This document shows, in pieces, positions 34,554 through 47,024 of a DNA stretch of 64,000 bases; positions within the stretch are counted from its first letter, which is position 1; the number at the start of each line of letters is the position of its first letter. Source of the DNA: Rhizophagus irregularis (Eukaryota > Glomeromycota > Glomeromycetes > Glomerales > Glomeraceae); contig NC_089438.1 of assembly GCF_026210795.1 (NCBI RefSeq), positions 2,315,501 to 2,379,500 on the forward strand. Direction: 5' to 3'. The notes below the pieces were generated by a model. That model was not told the DNA's origin, ran no database searches, and saw only the letters and a list, made by a program, of their open reading frames with translations. A program made the position numbers and the translations under genes.

Positions 34554-35685
34554 CTAGTCAATTATCATTTCATCATTATCACCATCATCATTTTCGTTGA
34601 AGTAGTATTTCGGAGAACCAGTATCATCATGATCGCTCGCTTGAATCGATTTATATATTCTCTGAAGCTTATATTCCCTTAAATAATTCTCTTCAATTTT
34701 TTTATAATTATAAATTGTTTGTCCCTCTTCTTTGGTCATAATGAGTCCAGTCTCAATGAGTTTGAGCCAAACTTCATACGCGGCATTACTTATTGTAGAT
34801 TTGAAAAAATTTATGTCTAAATTTGGAAAAGCGTCAATAATTCCTCATTCACGATTTGAAAGACTAATTAACTTTTCAATTCTCTTTCCTGTTTTTATAA
34901 AAATTGATATATCTTGAGTTTTAAATTTGCTAGATAGAACTGCTATATTCAATTATTTTTTTATTCGTTTGATTTTTAATCATTTCTCCCCTAGCTTTAG
35001 TCTTATATAAATTACAATAAACCTCTATTTTTTGATATATCATAAGAAAATTTACATATCCCCTAAACTTTCTTCTTCTTCTTATTTCTGTTTCGATATG
35101 CTCTTCAAGAATCTTGTCATAAACTTTTATTAAATGATTAACTAACGTTTTTATAGTATTTTCTTTTATAATATCAAAATCTGAATCAAGCTTTAAGAGG
35201 TTTGTTTCTGAAATGATTTCAGGAAAATTTAGTTCATTCTGAAAATCAATTACTACTTTCTCTTCTTCCTCCTCTGAATAATAAACTTTTAAAAAATCCT
35301 TGTTATTTTGATTTTCAATTTCAGCTTCAAACTCCTCCTTTGTTGAAGTACTTAACTTTTCTAACAACTTTTTAATATACAATTTAATGTCAATATTGTT
35401 TGGATTTATTGTAGGAGGAATAGTTGGTAGATTATCAAAATATAATAGGAGTTTGTGTAGATTTTTTGCTATTTCGATTGCCGGCGCGGTTAAGAATGAT
35501 CTTAAAACAGTGGTTCTTGCTGTTGATAAACTTACTGAACTAGATCTCGGGGCTACATTTGCTGCTTGTAAAATTGTATTTTCTTCTTTATTGAAAAGTA
35601 TTTTAAAAATTCCAAATTCTTTACTATCTAAAATTGCTTCTTGGTTTGATGATATATTAAGAGAATTTATACCAAGGCTTTCCAT
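34554..35685 (-). pseudogene. Hypothetical minus-strand gene with one frame change and one stop
   Basis: A 251-codon frame (35685-34930; MESLGINSLNISSNQEAILD) is followed, after a shift of one base near 34930, by DISIFIKTGKRIEKLISLSN. A TGA follows at 34847-34845. The frame then stays open through AAYEVWLKLIETGLIMTKEE to a stop at 34554. The protein is mostly predicted helical, with a long charged segment (EEFEAEIENQNNKDF, YYSEEEEEK, EIRRRRKFRGY). I do not recognise the family. The TGA is one C-to-T change from CGA. The first 250 codons may still be expressed. Confidence 0.55.
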
Positions 35686-35929
35686 ATTTTTATTTATATC
35701 TACAACAAATTTTACAATGTTTGATTCTAGAATTGAAACAGAAATAAATGTTTATTCTTAATAAAAATTTTATTTAATAATTATAAAAATTATATATATG
35801 ATTCTACATACTATTTTGGCTTGATGTTACTTTTTGAACATTCACCTCTTGATGTTGACTTGTTGCTACTTCTTGATCAACTTCTTGATTAACATTCATC
35901 ATTTGTAAGTAAGAATGTTCAGAAGAAAA

Positions 35930-36195
35930 TTTATGTTCGGAAGAAAATTTATGAAAAAGGAAAATTTATTTATGAAAGAGGAAAATTTATGAAAGGGGAA
36001 AATTTATGATAGAGGAAAATTTATATTTATGATAGAGGAAAATTTATGATTATGATAGAGGAAAATTTATGATTATGATGGAGGAAAATTTATGAACGAG
36101 GGAAATTTATGATTATGATAGAGGAAAATTTATGATTATGATGGAGGAAAATTTTATGATAGAGGAAAATTTATGAAAAATTATGAAAAAAGAAA
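35930..36195. repeat. GA/T-rich tandem repeat
   Basis: Units of GATAGAGGAAAATTTATGAT with variants, about ten copies. No frame is maintained. Confidence 0.75.
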
Positions 36196-36724
36196 ATTAT
36201 TTAATTATTTCCAGAAAGACAGTTTAAATAGCAAAAGAATGTATTGTATTGAGCGTATGTATTGTTCGAAAGTTGTTATTAATTTTTAATGGCACAAAGA
36301 ATATATATATACATAATTTGTTTAAATCATGATGTAATAGGTTTCCTTTTAAGCAACTTCATTTCTGGGGCAGTTTTTAAGCAGCCCCAAATTAATGGTA
36401 CAAAAGAAGTAGCCCCGTTTTCTGGGCGCAGTTTTTAAGCAGCCCCATTTTCTGGGCACGATTTCTAATTTCCTGATCCTACTGTAAACTGTATAAATAA
36501 ATTTCAAAAATAAATTTCACGTGATCATATAGAACCGCGGTATCTTTGGCTTACAGTAATTGGCATAACATTTGTTCTGGGTATTGATTGCAGATATTAC
36601 GGAGTTTAAAGTTCATATATCAGATATTCGCAATTCCGCAATAATGCAATTAATTGTGGTATCACAGTACTGCGGATTAATTGCGCTTTGGCTATATTTC
36701 GTTTTAAAGGGCTTCAGTTTTTGC
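36196..36724. other. Spacer with a short GC-rich duplication
   Basis: GGGCAGTTTTTAAGCAGCCCC and the variant GGGCGCAGTTTTTAAGCAGC (36369-36445) form a direct repeat that can also pair. 36540-36720 is less AT-rich but without a convincing gene. Confidence 0.4.
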
Positions 36725-37600
36725 AAAAAATATACTTTGAACAATGGCAAGAAAAGTTCGACCGAATTTTTCTTGTTATTGTTAATCGATTGCTTTAAAA
36801 AAAACAATTATATACTTTGAACAATGGCAAGAAAAATTGGAGCGAATTTTTCTTGCCATTGTTTAATCAATTGCTTTAAAAAAAACAATAATAGACTTGA
36901 GTTAAACAATGGCAAGAAATGTTCGAGCGAATTTTTCTTGCCATTGTTTAATCAATTACTTTAAAAAAAAACAATGGTATACTTTGAACAATAGCAAGAA
37001 AAGTTCAAGCAAATTTTTCTTACCATGGTTTAATCAATTGCTTTAAATAAACAATGATATACTTTGAACAATAGCAAGAAAAGTTCGCGTAAATTTTTCT
37101 TGCCATTATTTAATCAATTGCTTTAAAAAAAAACAATGATATACTTTGAACAATAGCAAGAAAGTTCGAGCGAATTTTTCTTGCCATTATTTAATCAATT
37201 GCTTTAAAAAAAAACAATGATATACTTTGAACAATAGCAAGAAAGTTCGAGCAAATTTTTCTTGCCATTGTTTAATCAATTGCTTTAAAAAAAAACAATG
37301 ATATACTTTGAACAATAGCAAGAAAGTTCGAGCAAATTTTTCTTGCCATTATTTAATCAATTGCTTTAAAAAAAAACAATGATATACTTTGAACAATAGC
37401 AAGAAAGTTCGAGCAAATTTTTCTTGCCATTGTTTAATCAATTGCTTTAAAAAAAAACAATGATATACTTCAAACAATGGCAAGAAAAGTTTGAGCGAAT
37501 TTTTCTTGCCATTGTTTAATCAATTACTTTAAATAAATGATATACTTCGAACAATAGCAAGAAAAGTTTGAGCGAATTTTTCTTGATACTGCTTAATTTT
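36725..37600. repeat. ~80 bp palindromic satellite S1, block 2
   Basis: About eleven units with the same GGCAAGAAAA...TTTTCTTGCC arms and CAATTGCTTTAAAAAA spacer as block 1. It continues into the related TACTGCTTAATTTTTAAATT palindromic unit to about 37830. Confidence 0.9.
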
Positions 37601-38070
37601 TAAATTAAAACATTAGTATTAAATTAGCTAATTAGAATTAAGCAGTATCAAGAAAAATTCACGAGAATATTCCTTGATACTGCTTAATCTTTAAATTAAA
37701 ATCTTAATACTAATTTATTAAATTTAATTTATAATTGAGCTTTAAAAATTAAACAGTATAACAGTATTATCAATCGGACTTTGAACTTAAAAATTAAACA
37801 GTATTAATGAAATTCTTGTGAATTTTTCTTTACATCAGTAAATTTTTGGGTAGTGCATACTAGTGTCGAAGTATACATTATAAATATATGGGTTTAAAAT
37901 GTATAAAGTTCATAAAGTTGTAAAATTTATAATAAAAATAATATAAAAAAATATCGTATCTATAGAAAATACGCTATAACATATGAAATTTTTATAAAGG
38001 CTGGTGATTATTTGCGAACATTACAAATTTAAAACATTTTTTATTTTGGTTTATAAAAAAAAGTAAATGA

Positions 38071-41000
38071 TTATTTTTTCTTGGTTTTCTTTTTATTGTT
38101 CTTATTACTGGTACTAACAACCCCACTGGCACTACGATTGACCTCTTCTTTATTAATGGCCATAGGTCTTCTACGCAGGCTTCGTCCGTCTAATGTAATA
38201 AATAAGAAAAAATATTAGAAGTTATTTTATTTAAATTAATTAATTATAAAAAATTTTTTTACTTGTAATTTTACTTGTAACTTTCAATCGTTTGTTGTTT
38301 AAATCCTCTATTAATAGAAAAAAAAAATACATTTAATTATTTTTATTTAAATTAAAATATAATCATTTTATAAAAAAAAAATTTTACTTTTCATAGGTTC
38401 TCCGGTTCATTTTTTTGCTAAATAATAAAAAAAATGAATCACAAACATTAATCACAAACATTAAATTAAGTCATTTCCTATGGTTGATTTGTTACAATAT
38501 AATTATACCTAAAGTTGCCTGCCGAAATTAGGGAGTTTCGGCATGTCGAAATTGTTGAAACTATTTCGACATTTTGACATTGGCTCTCTGATTTGCCGAA
38601 ATGCCGAAATAGTTTCGACATGTTGAAATTGTCGAAACCTAAAAATATTACGTTTCACGTAATAACTTGGCATCCAATGATCGTAGAAAGATGCACCATA
38701 GCTCGTTGGAATCGTCTCATAACGACGAGTCGAATGGTGGTTAGATCGTCTTTCTACGATCACTGGATGCCGAGATATTTAACAAAACGTCAAAAATCGG
38801 CATTTTGTATTTTGCGATACTGCGCCGTTTTACGTTTCACATAATAACTCGGCATCCAATGATCGTAGAAAGATGCACCATAGCTCGTTAGAATAGTCTC
38901 ATAACGACGAGTCGAATGGTGGTTAGATCGTCTTTCTACGATCACTAGATGCCGAGATATTGAGCAAAACGTCAAAAATCGGCATTTTGTATTTTGCGAT
39001 ACTGCGCCGTTTGATTGCTCACATAATAACTCGGCATCCAATGATCGTAGAAAGATGCACCATAGCTCGTTGGAATCGTCTCATAACGACGAGTCGAATG
39101 GTGGTTAGATCGTCTTTCTACGATCACTAGATGCCGAGATATTAAGCGAAACGTCAAAAATCGGCATTTTGTATTTTGCGATACTGCGCCGTTTGACGTT
39201 TCACATAATAACTCGGCATCCAATAAGATGCACCATAGCTCGTTGGAATCGTCTCATAACGACGAGTCGAATGGTGGTTAAATCATCTTTCTACGTTCAC
39301 TAGATGCCGAGATATTTAACGAAACGTCAAAAATCGGCATTTTGTATTTTGCGATACTGCGCCGTTTGACGTTTCGCCTATTATCTCGGCATCCAGTGAT
39401 CATAAAAAGATGATTTAATTACCATTCGACTCGTCGTTATGAGACGATTCCAACGAGCTATGGTGCATCTTTCTACGATCATTGGATGCCGAGTTATTAT
39501 GTGAAACGTCAAACGGCGCAGTATCGCAAAATACAAAATGCCGATTTTTGACGTTTCGTTAAATATCTCGGCATCTAGTAATCGTAGAAAGACGATCTAA
39601 CCACCATTCGACTCGTCGTTATGAGACGATTCCAACGAGCTATGGCGCATCTTTCTACGATCATTGGATGCCGAGTTATTACGTGAAACGTAATATTTTT
39701 AGGTTTCGACAATTTCGACATGTTGAAACTATTTCAGCATTTCGGCATTTCGACAGGTTTTAGTTTCGACATTTCGACAATGGCCTGTAGAGTTTCGGCA
39801 GGCAACTTTAATTATACCTTGATCTTCGTCTTCAACATCATTTTCTTCATTTCTATTTCGGATTTCTTCGTTTCCTTCAATTCTGATTATTACAGTTCTA
39901 ATCTTCTCTTCTTGTTCTTCATTCCTAACTTCCTCTTCTTCTTCTTTTTGTTCTTCATTTCTAATTTCTTCCTCTTCCTCTTCTTCTTGTTCTTTATTTC
40001 TAATTTCTTCCTTTTTTTCTTCTTCTTGTTCTTTATTTCTAACTTCTTCCTTTTCCTCTTCTTCTTGTTCCTTATTTCTAACTTCTTCCTCTTCCTCTAT
40101 TTCTTGTTCCTTATTTCTAACTTCTTCCTTTTCTTCTTGTTCCTCATTTCTAACTTCTTCTTCTTCCTCGTCTTGATTCCTTTTCTTAAAATATCCGTTT
40201 CTATTCTTGGCTTTATGATCGTCTTTCATTAATATAAATTAAATATAAATTAGATTTTTGATCTTTTTTTTTTTAAAAAAAAAAAAGAAAAAAAACAAAT
40301 ATACTCACGAACATGTTGGACAAGTTTTTTTAACAATTCATACGCAAACCAATCATTAAAGCCGAACGGTATATGTAAGTCTTTCGTTCTTAATTTTAAC
40401 TAAGAAAAGGTTATTATTTCATTATATTTATAAAAAAAAATTTATAAAACAAATAAAAATTACCTTTTCGATTATTTTGAATAAAATGTTTTTAGGAATG
40501 TCTTTATAGGCATAATTGTATTCAAGCTGATAATCAGCGCATATGCGCATTGCAGCCTAGTTTTATTGATTATTAAAGTCTTGTTTTGTATAACCAAATT
40601 ATTTATGTATATACGCATTACACATGTCGTATTTACTTCATTCGAAATATTTAACACATTTAACATATCAGCTTTTGAAATATACTTCTTTTTTGGCTTT
40701 TGTATAAAACTATGTGTCTTTTAATGATATATTTAAAAAATAAATAAATAACTTAAATAATTAAATACAGTAATAATAATAAGGGCTTACAATAACAGAA
40801 GTTATGGACGACGACGTGGAGGGTGGCGTCTTTCGCTGTGAATGATGTGGAAGGGCTTACAGCAACAGAAGTTATAGACGACGACGTGGAGGTTCTTCGC
40901 GTACTCGCTGTGAATGACGTGGAGGGTCTTCACGTACTCGCTGTGGAGGAAGGTCTTTGGAAACTTAACGCTGTGGAAGGTCTATTATAACTTGTTATTG

Positions 41001-41180
41001 TTGTGGGAAACGAAAAAGTACTATCCAGAGAACTGAAAATAAATTTTTTTTTAATAAAATTTATGAAGAGTTGCATAAAAATCCTTATTTTTTATACACA
41101 TACTTTATTTTTTCCAATAAAGCTTCATTTTGTTTCTTGATAAGGTCCAATTGTTCTTGGAGATCATTATTATTGCTCAT
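38071..41180 (-). pseudogene. Nine-exon host-like gene with a MITE at a splice donor
   Basis: Exons: 41180-41104, 41032-40861, 40717-40622, 40556-40464, 40399-40309, 40222-39818, 38417-38388, 38307-38275, 38189-38071. All have GT-AG borders and consistent phase, 372 codons. Exon 1 is a short coiled coil (NNDLQEQLDLIKKQNEALLE). Exon 2 is S/T-rich with a tandem duplication. Exons 3-5 form the best conserved-looking part (ADYQLEYNYAYKDIPKNILF, KDLHIPFGFNDWFAYELLKK). Exon 6 is a Glu-rich repeat (EEVRNKEQEEEE, six or more copies). The end is very basic. TGA at 40932-40930 and 38409-38407 interrupt it; the first has CGA in the adjacent duplicate copy. A 1.3 kb hAT element sits at the donor of the exon 6 intron. 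The family is not recognised; the charge pattern suggests a nuclear protein (inference). Confidence 0.55.
38510..39810. mobile_element. 1.3 kb hAT-type element with nested palindromes
   Basis: The ends TAAAGTTGCCTGCCGAAA and its complement are flanked by a perfect 8-bp duplication, ATTATACC (38502-38509, 39811-39818). The ends relate it to the 244 bp MITE family. The interior is four direct ~182 bp units (38650-39372) followed by two inverted ones (39373-39700). Each unit holds GGCATCCAATGATCGTAGAA and its own inverted copy. No transposase. The target is the exon/intron border of the nine-exon gene. Confidence 0.9.
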
Positions 41181-41907
41181 ACAGTAGTCATGTAAAAGTA
41201 TCGAATGTATCGTAAATGTATAAATGTTAAAGAGAAAAAAGTAGGAAAAATACGTGGATTTTTATGATGACTGGGGTTTATTAACATCAGGTGATAAATT
41301 AAAATCATGTACATTTCCCGTGTAAACAGATACGTGAAACAATGTGAAACATGACCTGCCTATATATAGCGATTATAGGTGCACAAACACTTTAAAAGGA
41401 CGGATCTCAGCCCATCATTTATTATCAGGATTGTCGGGTACTCGGGTTACTCAGCTAGTCAGGTTATTGTAGAAAAGATATATAACACGAGACATATATA
41501 CACATATATATGATGGCGTAGTATAAAGTATAATTGTATATACTATATAATATAATTATGTTATACGTTAATTTTAGAGTTTATTTTGAGCTTTACCGAA
41601 TATTACCGAATATTTTCGAGTTCTTTAAAATTTGCTAAGTCCCGTACATTATGAAATCAGTTATAATAAATTTCAAGATTTTTCATTTCGATATTTGTAT
41701 TTCGAGCTTATTAAGTGTCAGGCTTATGAAATGTCAGGATTTAGAGTGTCGGGATAATATACCAAACTCTCGAATATATATATAAAGAAAGCGAATTCAA
41801 AGAAAGTACTAACAAATTATATGTGATAAAACTCTCCAAATACATATAATAAACTTTATTAAATTAAAAAACCATTAAATAAATATATTTTTTTCCTAAT
41901 TGAAATT
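41181..41907. promoter_or_regulatory. Divergent upstream region
   Basis: It separates the start of the minus-strand nine-exon gene from the start of the tnp2 gene. AT-rich, with a run of ATATATA-type sequence (41485-41570) and no gene. Promoters for both sides are expected here, but none is distinct. Confidence 0.35.
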
Positions 41908-44171
41908 ATGCCTAAGTGTGAATGTAAACATTGTTTAAATTTATCAAATGGTAAGGGAAGAGTACTTCATAGGACAACAGTAGCTCGACATTTATTAAAA
42001 GAAAAAGAGGCACAAGCTCTAGAAGATGAATACCAAAGACTTCATCCTGAAGAAAATTTTTATCATTCTGAAGAGGAAAATTTATACAAAGAAAACTTAC
42101 GTGAAGAAGACTTGTATGAAGAAAATGAACGATCATTTATGGTGACAAGTGATAATGAAGAAGAAAATGAACGATCATATATGGAAATGTGTGATATTGA
42201 AGAAATTCCAAAAGAAACTAATGATGATTTTAGTTTCCAAAATGAAGAAAATGAGAAAACTAATAATTATGAAAATGATCATTATTATTATTATGAAAAT
42301 GATGATTCAATTTCTGATTCTCAAAATGAATCAGAATCTGATAACATAAATTCTAATGCTGATAATGAAGAAGGTGAATTCCAAAATAAATTATTAATAG
42401 TATTTAAATACATTAACTATTTATTAACAATAATGATAAATTTTTTAGATAATACAATTATTTCTGATGAATTGCTTGAAGGATTAAAGCTTTTATATGT
42501 GAAATCAAATTTTAATTTTTCTGAAGCTGCATTTAATAATATATATAAAGCTTTCAATAGAAATAAAATGAGCTTAAATAAAATAAAAAAATACTTGGTT
42601 TGATAGTAGGAATTGAACCAAAAATATACGATATGTGTGTCAATTCATGTTGTGCGTTCGTAGGAGTTTTAGAAAATGAAAGAAAGTGTAAATTTTGTAA
42701 AGAGAACTGATATTATAGTAATGGTAAATCAAGAAAAAATTTACCTTTTATCTCTATAATTGAGCGTTTAAAGCTTCAATTTAAAAACTCTAAAAGATCC
42801 AAAGAATTATTATATAGGCATAACTATACTAATAATATAGGAGATCTTGTTCATAGGGACATAGGTGATATTTTTGATGGGCTGATTTATAAAGAGTTAT
42901 TAAATGATGCATATTTTCCTGATCCTAGAGATGTTGCATTTACTGCATCTTGTGACGGTTATCAAATATTTCGACAAAAAACTGATGACTGTTGGGTATT
43001 TCTTTTTATAAATAATAATTTGCCTCAAGAATTAAGGGTAAAAAAAGAAAATTTAATGGTAACATTAATAATCCCAAGGCCAAAACAACCTCAAGATTTT
43101 AATTCATTTCTCTATCCATTAATTCAAGAGATGAAAATGTTACAAGGTATATTAAAAAATATGAAAAATAATAATTAATATAATATTTATTAATCATATT
43201 TTTGTATTTACAGATGGAATATTATGTTATGATGGAAACAAAAAAGAATATTTTACTTTACGTGTTCACATATTAGCTTGGACTGGAGATCTTCCTGCTC
43301 TTTCAAAAATTTTATATTTAATGGGATATAATTTATATTCAGGTTGCAGATTCTGTAATCTTCGAGGAACTTTAAATGAAATGAATAGACATGTATATTA
43401 TCCATTACAACAAAATATTGATCCTATACGATTACCAATTCGAACACATGATGAGATGCTGACTAGCATAAATCAAATAGAACATCTGAAAGGAGATTGT
43501 AGAGAAACTTATATACGTAATTGCAGTTAGTTCAATATTTTAAATAAACTCATAGTAAAATTGATTAATATATTTTCTGAATTTTTAAAATTCTTGTTTA
43601 ATAAAAAAAAATTAGGAATTAAAGGAAAGAGTATATTATTTGAGTTATCTTCTATAAAATTTCCGCGTTCATTTCCAGTAGATATAATGCACCTTTTTTT
43701 CGAAAACATTGCACCTCACATGTTTTGACATTGGATAGGAAAATTCTATCCAAAAAATGATGAATGGAATTCAAATAATTATACAATAAGTTCTAAAACA
43801 TGGATTGAAATTGGTGAAATCATGGAAAAAAATAGATCTAATATGCCATCTGATATTGGACGTCCTTTACGCAATATCATTAAACATTCGGCTGGGTTTA
43901 AAGCTATGGAATGGGCAAATTGGATTATTTTATTTTCTTTACCATTATTAAAAGGAAGGCTGCCACAAAGGTAATAATAAATAAAAAGAGTTAATTGTTA
44001 AAAAATTGATAATATAGGAAAGCTTATTTAAATAATTTAAAATAATAGTTACTTCTTAAGATGGTCAAATTTTGTTGAAGCTGTTCAGTTATGTATTCAA
44101 CCTCGAATAAATTTTGAAGATCTAGATAAAATCTGAAATTTATTGATACAATTTTATAATCATTATGCAAG
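41908..44171 (+). pseudogene. tnp2-family (Transposase_21) transposase, 5' part
   Basis: The start reads MPKCECKHCLNLSNGKGRVL, RTTVARHL, then an acidic, repeat-rich region to 42600. A frame change there leads to GIEPKIYDMCVNSCCAFVGV and the zinc pair CKFC. Then come RLKLQFKNSKRSKELLYRHN, DIFDGLIYKEL, FTASCDGYQIFRQKTDDCWV, a long intron, and FTLRVHILAWTGDLPALSKI. VDIMHLFFENIAPHMF and GRPLRNIIKHSAGFKAMEWA close this part. These blocks are characteristic of tnp2/Transposase_21, with the catalytic Asp-containing segment around ASCDGYQ. Damage: the frame change at ~42600, TGA at about 42707, further stops at 43505-43530, 43727 and 44133. The gene continues at 59297 after a 15 kb insertion in an intron (donor AG|GTATCATC at 44171). 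Confidence 0.8.
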
Positions 44172-44399
44172 GTATCATCTTTATGGAATTATATAATAAC
44201 ACAGGTCGAACAGATGTCATTGTCGCAAAATTTGCCTGGAATTTTTCTGGCAAATTGAGAATTATCCCAGTAAATTGGGGTAAATTGTATTACAATTTTG
44301 GGATAATGGAGGACTTACAATTTGGCAAATTTTGTCAAAATGGCGGAATTCCTACAGAATTTCTAATTCAAATGTTGAGAAATTTTTCAGTAAATTATC

Positions 44400-44770
44400 A
44401 TTAATTGTGGGAAATTTTAGGTAAATTTTTAGTAATTTTATGTAAATTGTAGTGAATTTAGTCAAATTTTTAGTAATTTTATGTAAACGTAATGTGAATT
44501 TAGTCAAATTTTTAGTAATTTTATGTAAACGTAATGCAAATTGTGGTGAATTTAGTCAAATTTTTAGTAATTTTATGTAAACGTATTGTAAATTGTGTAA
44601 ATTTTAGGCAAATTTTTAGTAATTTTATGTAAACGTAATGCAAATTGTAGTGAATTTAGTCAAATTTTTAGTAATTTTATGTAAACGTAATGCAAATTGT
44701 GGTGAATTTAGTCAAATTTTTAGTAATTTTATGCAAACGTAATGCAAATTGTGGTAAATTGTAGTGTATT
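44400..44770. repeat. ~52 bp subterminal tandem repeat
   Basis: Six or seven units of GTGAATTTAGTCAAATTTTT, AGTAATTTTATGTAAACGTA and ATGCAAATT. Related words (GTGCAAACGTAATACAAATT) recur at 54205-54240. Confidence 0.8.
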
Positions 44771-44779
44771 TTTAGTAAT

Positions 44780-45215
44780 CATCAGGAAATTTTATAGCGC
44801 GAAAAATTGCGTAAGTTTACGATTTTGTAAGTTTACGAAAGTTTATGGCATAATATTTCGAAAAATTTCAAAATATTACGTAAGTTTACAATTTCGTAAG
44901 ATTTATGTGATATTACGGTTAAAATATTACGTAAGTTTTCAATATCGTAAGATTTACGCAATATTACGGTCAAAATATTCTGCAAATTTACGAAACTGTA
45001 AACCTGCGTAATATTACGGTTGAAATATTTTGAAAATTTACGAAACTGTAAACCTGCGTAATATAACGGTTGAAATATTTCAAAAATTTACGAAACTGTA
45101 AACCTGCGTAATATTACGGTTAAAATATTTCGAAAATTTACGAAACTGTAAACCTGCGTAATATTACGGTTGAAATATTTCGAAAATTTACGAGATTGTA
45201 AACTGCATATGCAGT
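44780..45215. repeat. ~60 bp ATTACG-rich tandem repeat
   Basis: Units carry GTAATATTACGGTTGAAATA, TTTCGAAAATTTACGAAACT and GTAAACCTGC. The partner block of similar words is at 53680-54130 near the other side of the Plavaka-like transposon. Confidence 0.75.
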
Positions 45216-45574
45216 AGAACGTATACAAGGGGCATGTGATACTATTGAATAATCAAAAATAATATAAACACCTTTTCTTTTATATAAACACCTTTTTTTT
45301 TAAGTTTGGGAAAGCAAATTTATTTTTATTTACGAATTTTTTATTATTTACAATTTTTATGTTAAAAATTAAAGTAAATTCTAATTTTTATTATAACTTA
45401 ATAAAAAAATACACATTTGATACTTGTTCGCTACTATTTTATAAAATAGTACCCAGGCTGTACGGCGTGAACGTCAGTATCAGTCACAGCCCAAAAAACG
45501 TGAGTCTCCAGCCGATATTTGGTACGGACTGGGCCTAGCTACTCACTTAATAAATAATAAAAAAATAAAAATAA

Positions 45575-46200
45575 TTATCTTCTTCTACGATACGTAGGTA
45601 AGTTTCTCCTTGCCCTACGATCATCACGCGTGACTAAAATTGATCAAATTTATCAAATTTAAAACATGAACGTAAATATTAATTATAAATTTTATTATAG
45701 TATAATTACCCAGCCTCTCCCAAAATCTCGTTCTAAATTCGCGATAATATCTTGCGCCGGTACGCGTCCACAGCCACCGCCCAGAGTTACCATTACGATA
45801 AAGGACATAGTTCTAAATATCAAAATCAGTTTGAATATTCGGTAAATACATTTAATTTATATGAATGTAATGTTATTTATTTACTTACATGGTAATCCCT
45901 GACGAGGTTCCTCCACTTTTGGCTGCACTGTTGCCCGGAAACCCTCGTTCGAAATATTCTATTTATTCTGATTCAATTAAATGGATTGGTTAATTTGAAT
46001 TTAAATTCTTTCTTAAAGAAATTATAGATATTAGTCATATGAACCTATTGGCAACAAAGTCCCAAAAATCTTGGCAGCTTCTACCATTAATATTGTGGTA
46101 GGCGTGGTTTCTGTCTCGGCGTATGTCAACAAGTTCGTCCATCATAGCCCAGTTCCAATGGACGTTATAGTGGGAATGACGACATGTGTGGCGAGGCATT
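45575..46200 (-). pseudogene. Myb/SANT-like DNA-binding protein, four exons, one break
   Basis: Exons on the minus strand: 46200-46045, 45967-45889, 45812-45710, 45633-45575, all GT-AG with matching phase from exon 1's end onward. The product reads DELVDIRRDRNHAYHNINGR, SCQDFWDFVANR, INRIFRTRVSGQQCSQKWRN, LVRDYH, a tryptophan/arginine-rich exon (GRWLWTRTGARYYREFRTRF) and a basic tail. The spacing of W and L residues fits the three-helix Myb/SANT-like fold found in trihelix proteins and in the partner protein of PIF/Harbinger transposons. The segment is GC-rich compared with its neighbours. Within exon 1 the frame from ATG 46200 (MPRHTCRHSHYNVHWNW) loses phase by one base at GGG near 46139. 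Read in the later frame instead, a TGA precedes WDELVD. No Harbinger nuclease lies nearby. Confidence 0.55.
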
Positions 46201-46209
46201 ATTAGTAAT

Positions 46210-46717
46210 TTGATTTTGGGATGAGTAAAAATTTGAAAGAAAGTCGTAAAATGTCACTTTAAATAAAATTTGAACAATACCTCTTTGGTTTGATTTTATT
46301 TCTCGTTTCAATTAAAATTTAATTTATTAGACTTTTCATCATTAAACATATTAATTAAATCTCATGCGGATATGGATTATCTAAATATAAATATCATGAT
46401 TCTAAATATAAATATAAATCACTTAATTTATTTTAATTTTTTTTTAAAAAAAAAATCTTAGTTTGATTTCAATTAAAAATAATTAAAAATCATGTACATG
46501 TTTTGGTTATTTAAATATAAATATCAATATATTATATTTAAAAATAAACCAATTTATTATTAGCACATTCTATTGAATTTTAAAAAAATCAATTTTTTTT
46601 TTAAAAAAAAATCATCAATATATCATATTTAAAAATAAAACAATTATATTCTGATTAAATATTTTGCGTACATTTCTTAAAAAAATCATAAAAAAAAAAT
46701 CTTGTACGTCGTACATG
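46210..46717. other. AT-rich spacer, no gene
   Basis: Homopolymer runs and AAATATAAATAT words; nothing coding. It ends at the left border of the second Plavaka-like transposon. Confidence 0.5.
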
Positions 46718-46918
46718 CAATTACTAAATATCATCCCCTTGTGATAAATAAAAAATTACGCAACACAAATTCAACACAAACTCAACACAAATTTAACAAA
46801 TTTAACGAAATTTGGCCAAAATTAATAATTTTTTACCAAAATTATCAACACAAATTGAACACAAATTGAACACAAATTTCAGTCACGATTTATTTATGTC
46901 ACACCCATGTTGTTAATA
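46718..46918. repeat. Left terminal inverted repeat of copy 2
   Basis: It pairs with 52611-52795. Shared blocks in order: ATTACTAAATATCATCCCCT, TGTGATAAAT, AACACAAATT repeats, CGAAATTTGGCCAAAATTA, CACGATTTATTTATGTCACA. The repeated AACACAAATT words are candidate binding sites. Confidence 0.85.
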
Positions 46919-47024
46919 ATTAAATAAATAAATCTGCATTTTATTTATGATATGGGAAACGTGACCATAAATTCTTTAAGGATATAATTTTATTAAAATA
47001 AATTAAAACTCCTATATCAAGTGA

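Noticed and set aside
36572-36820. 82-codon frame with hydrophobic middle
   Set aside because: Its last third is satellite S1, and the first part has no splice or domain support.
38509-39223. Four similar 83-codon frames
   Set aside because: They are repeated translations of the ~182 bp palindromic units inside the hAT-type element.
39720-40232. 170-codon Phe/Leu-rich plus-strand frame
   Set aside because: It is the opposite strand of the Glu-rich exon 6 of the nine-exon minus-strand gene, which has splice sites in phase.
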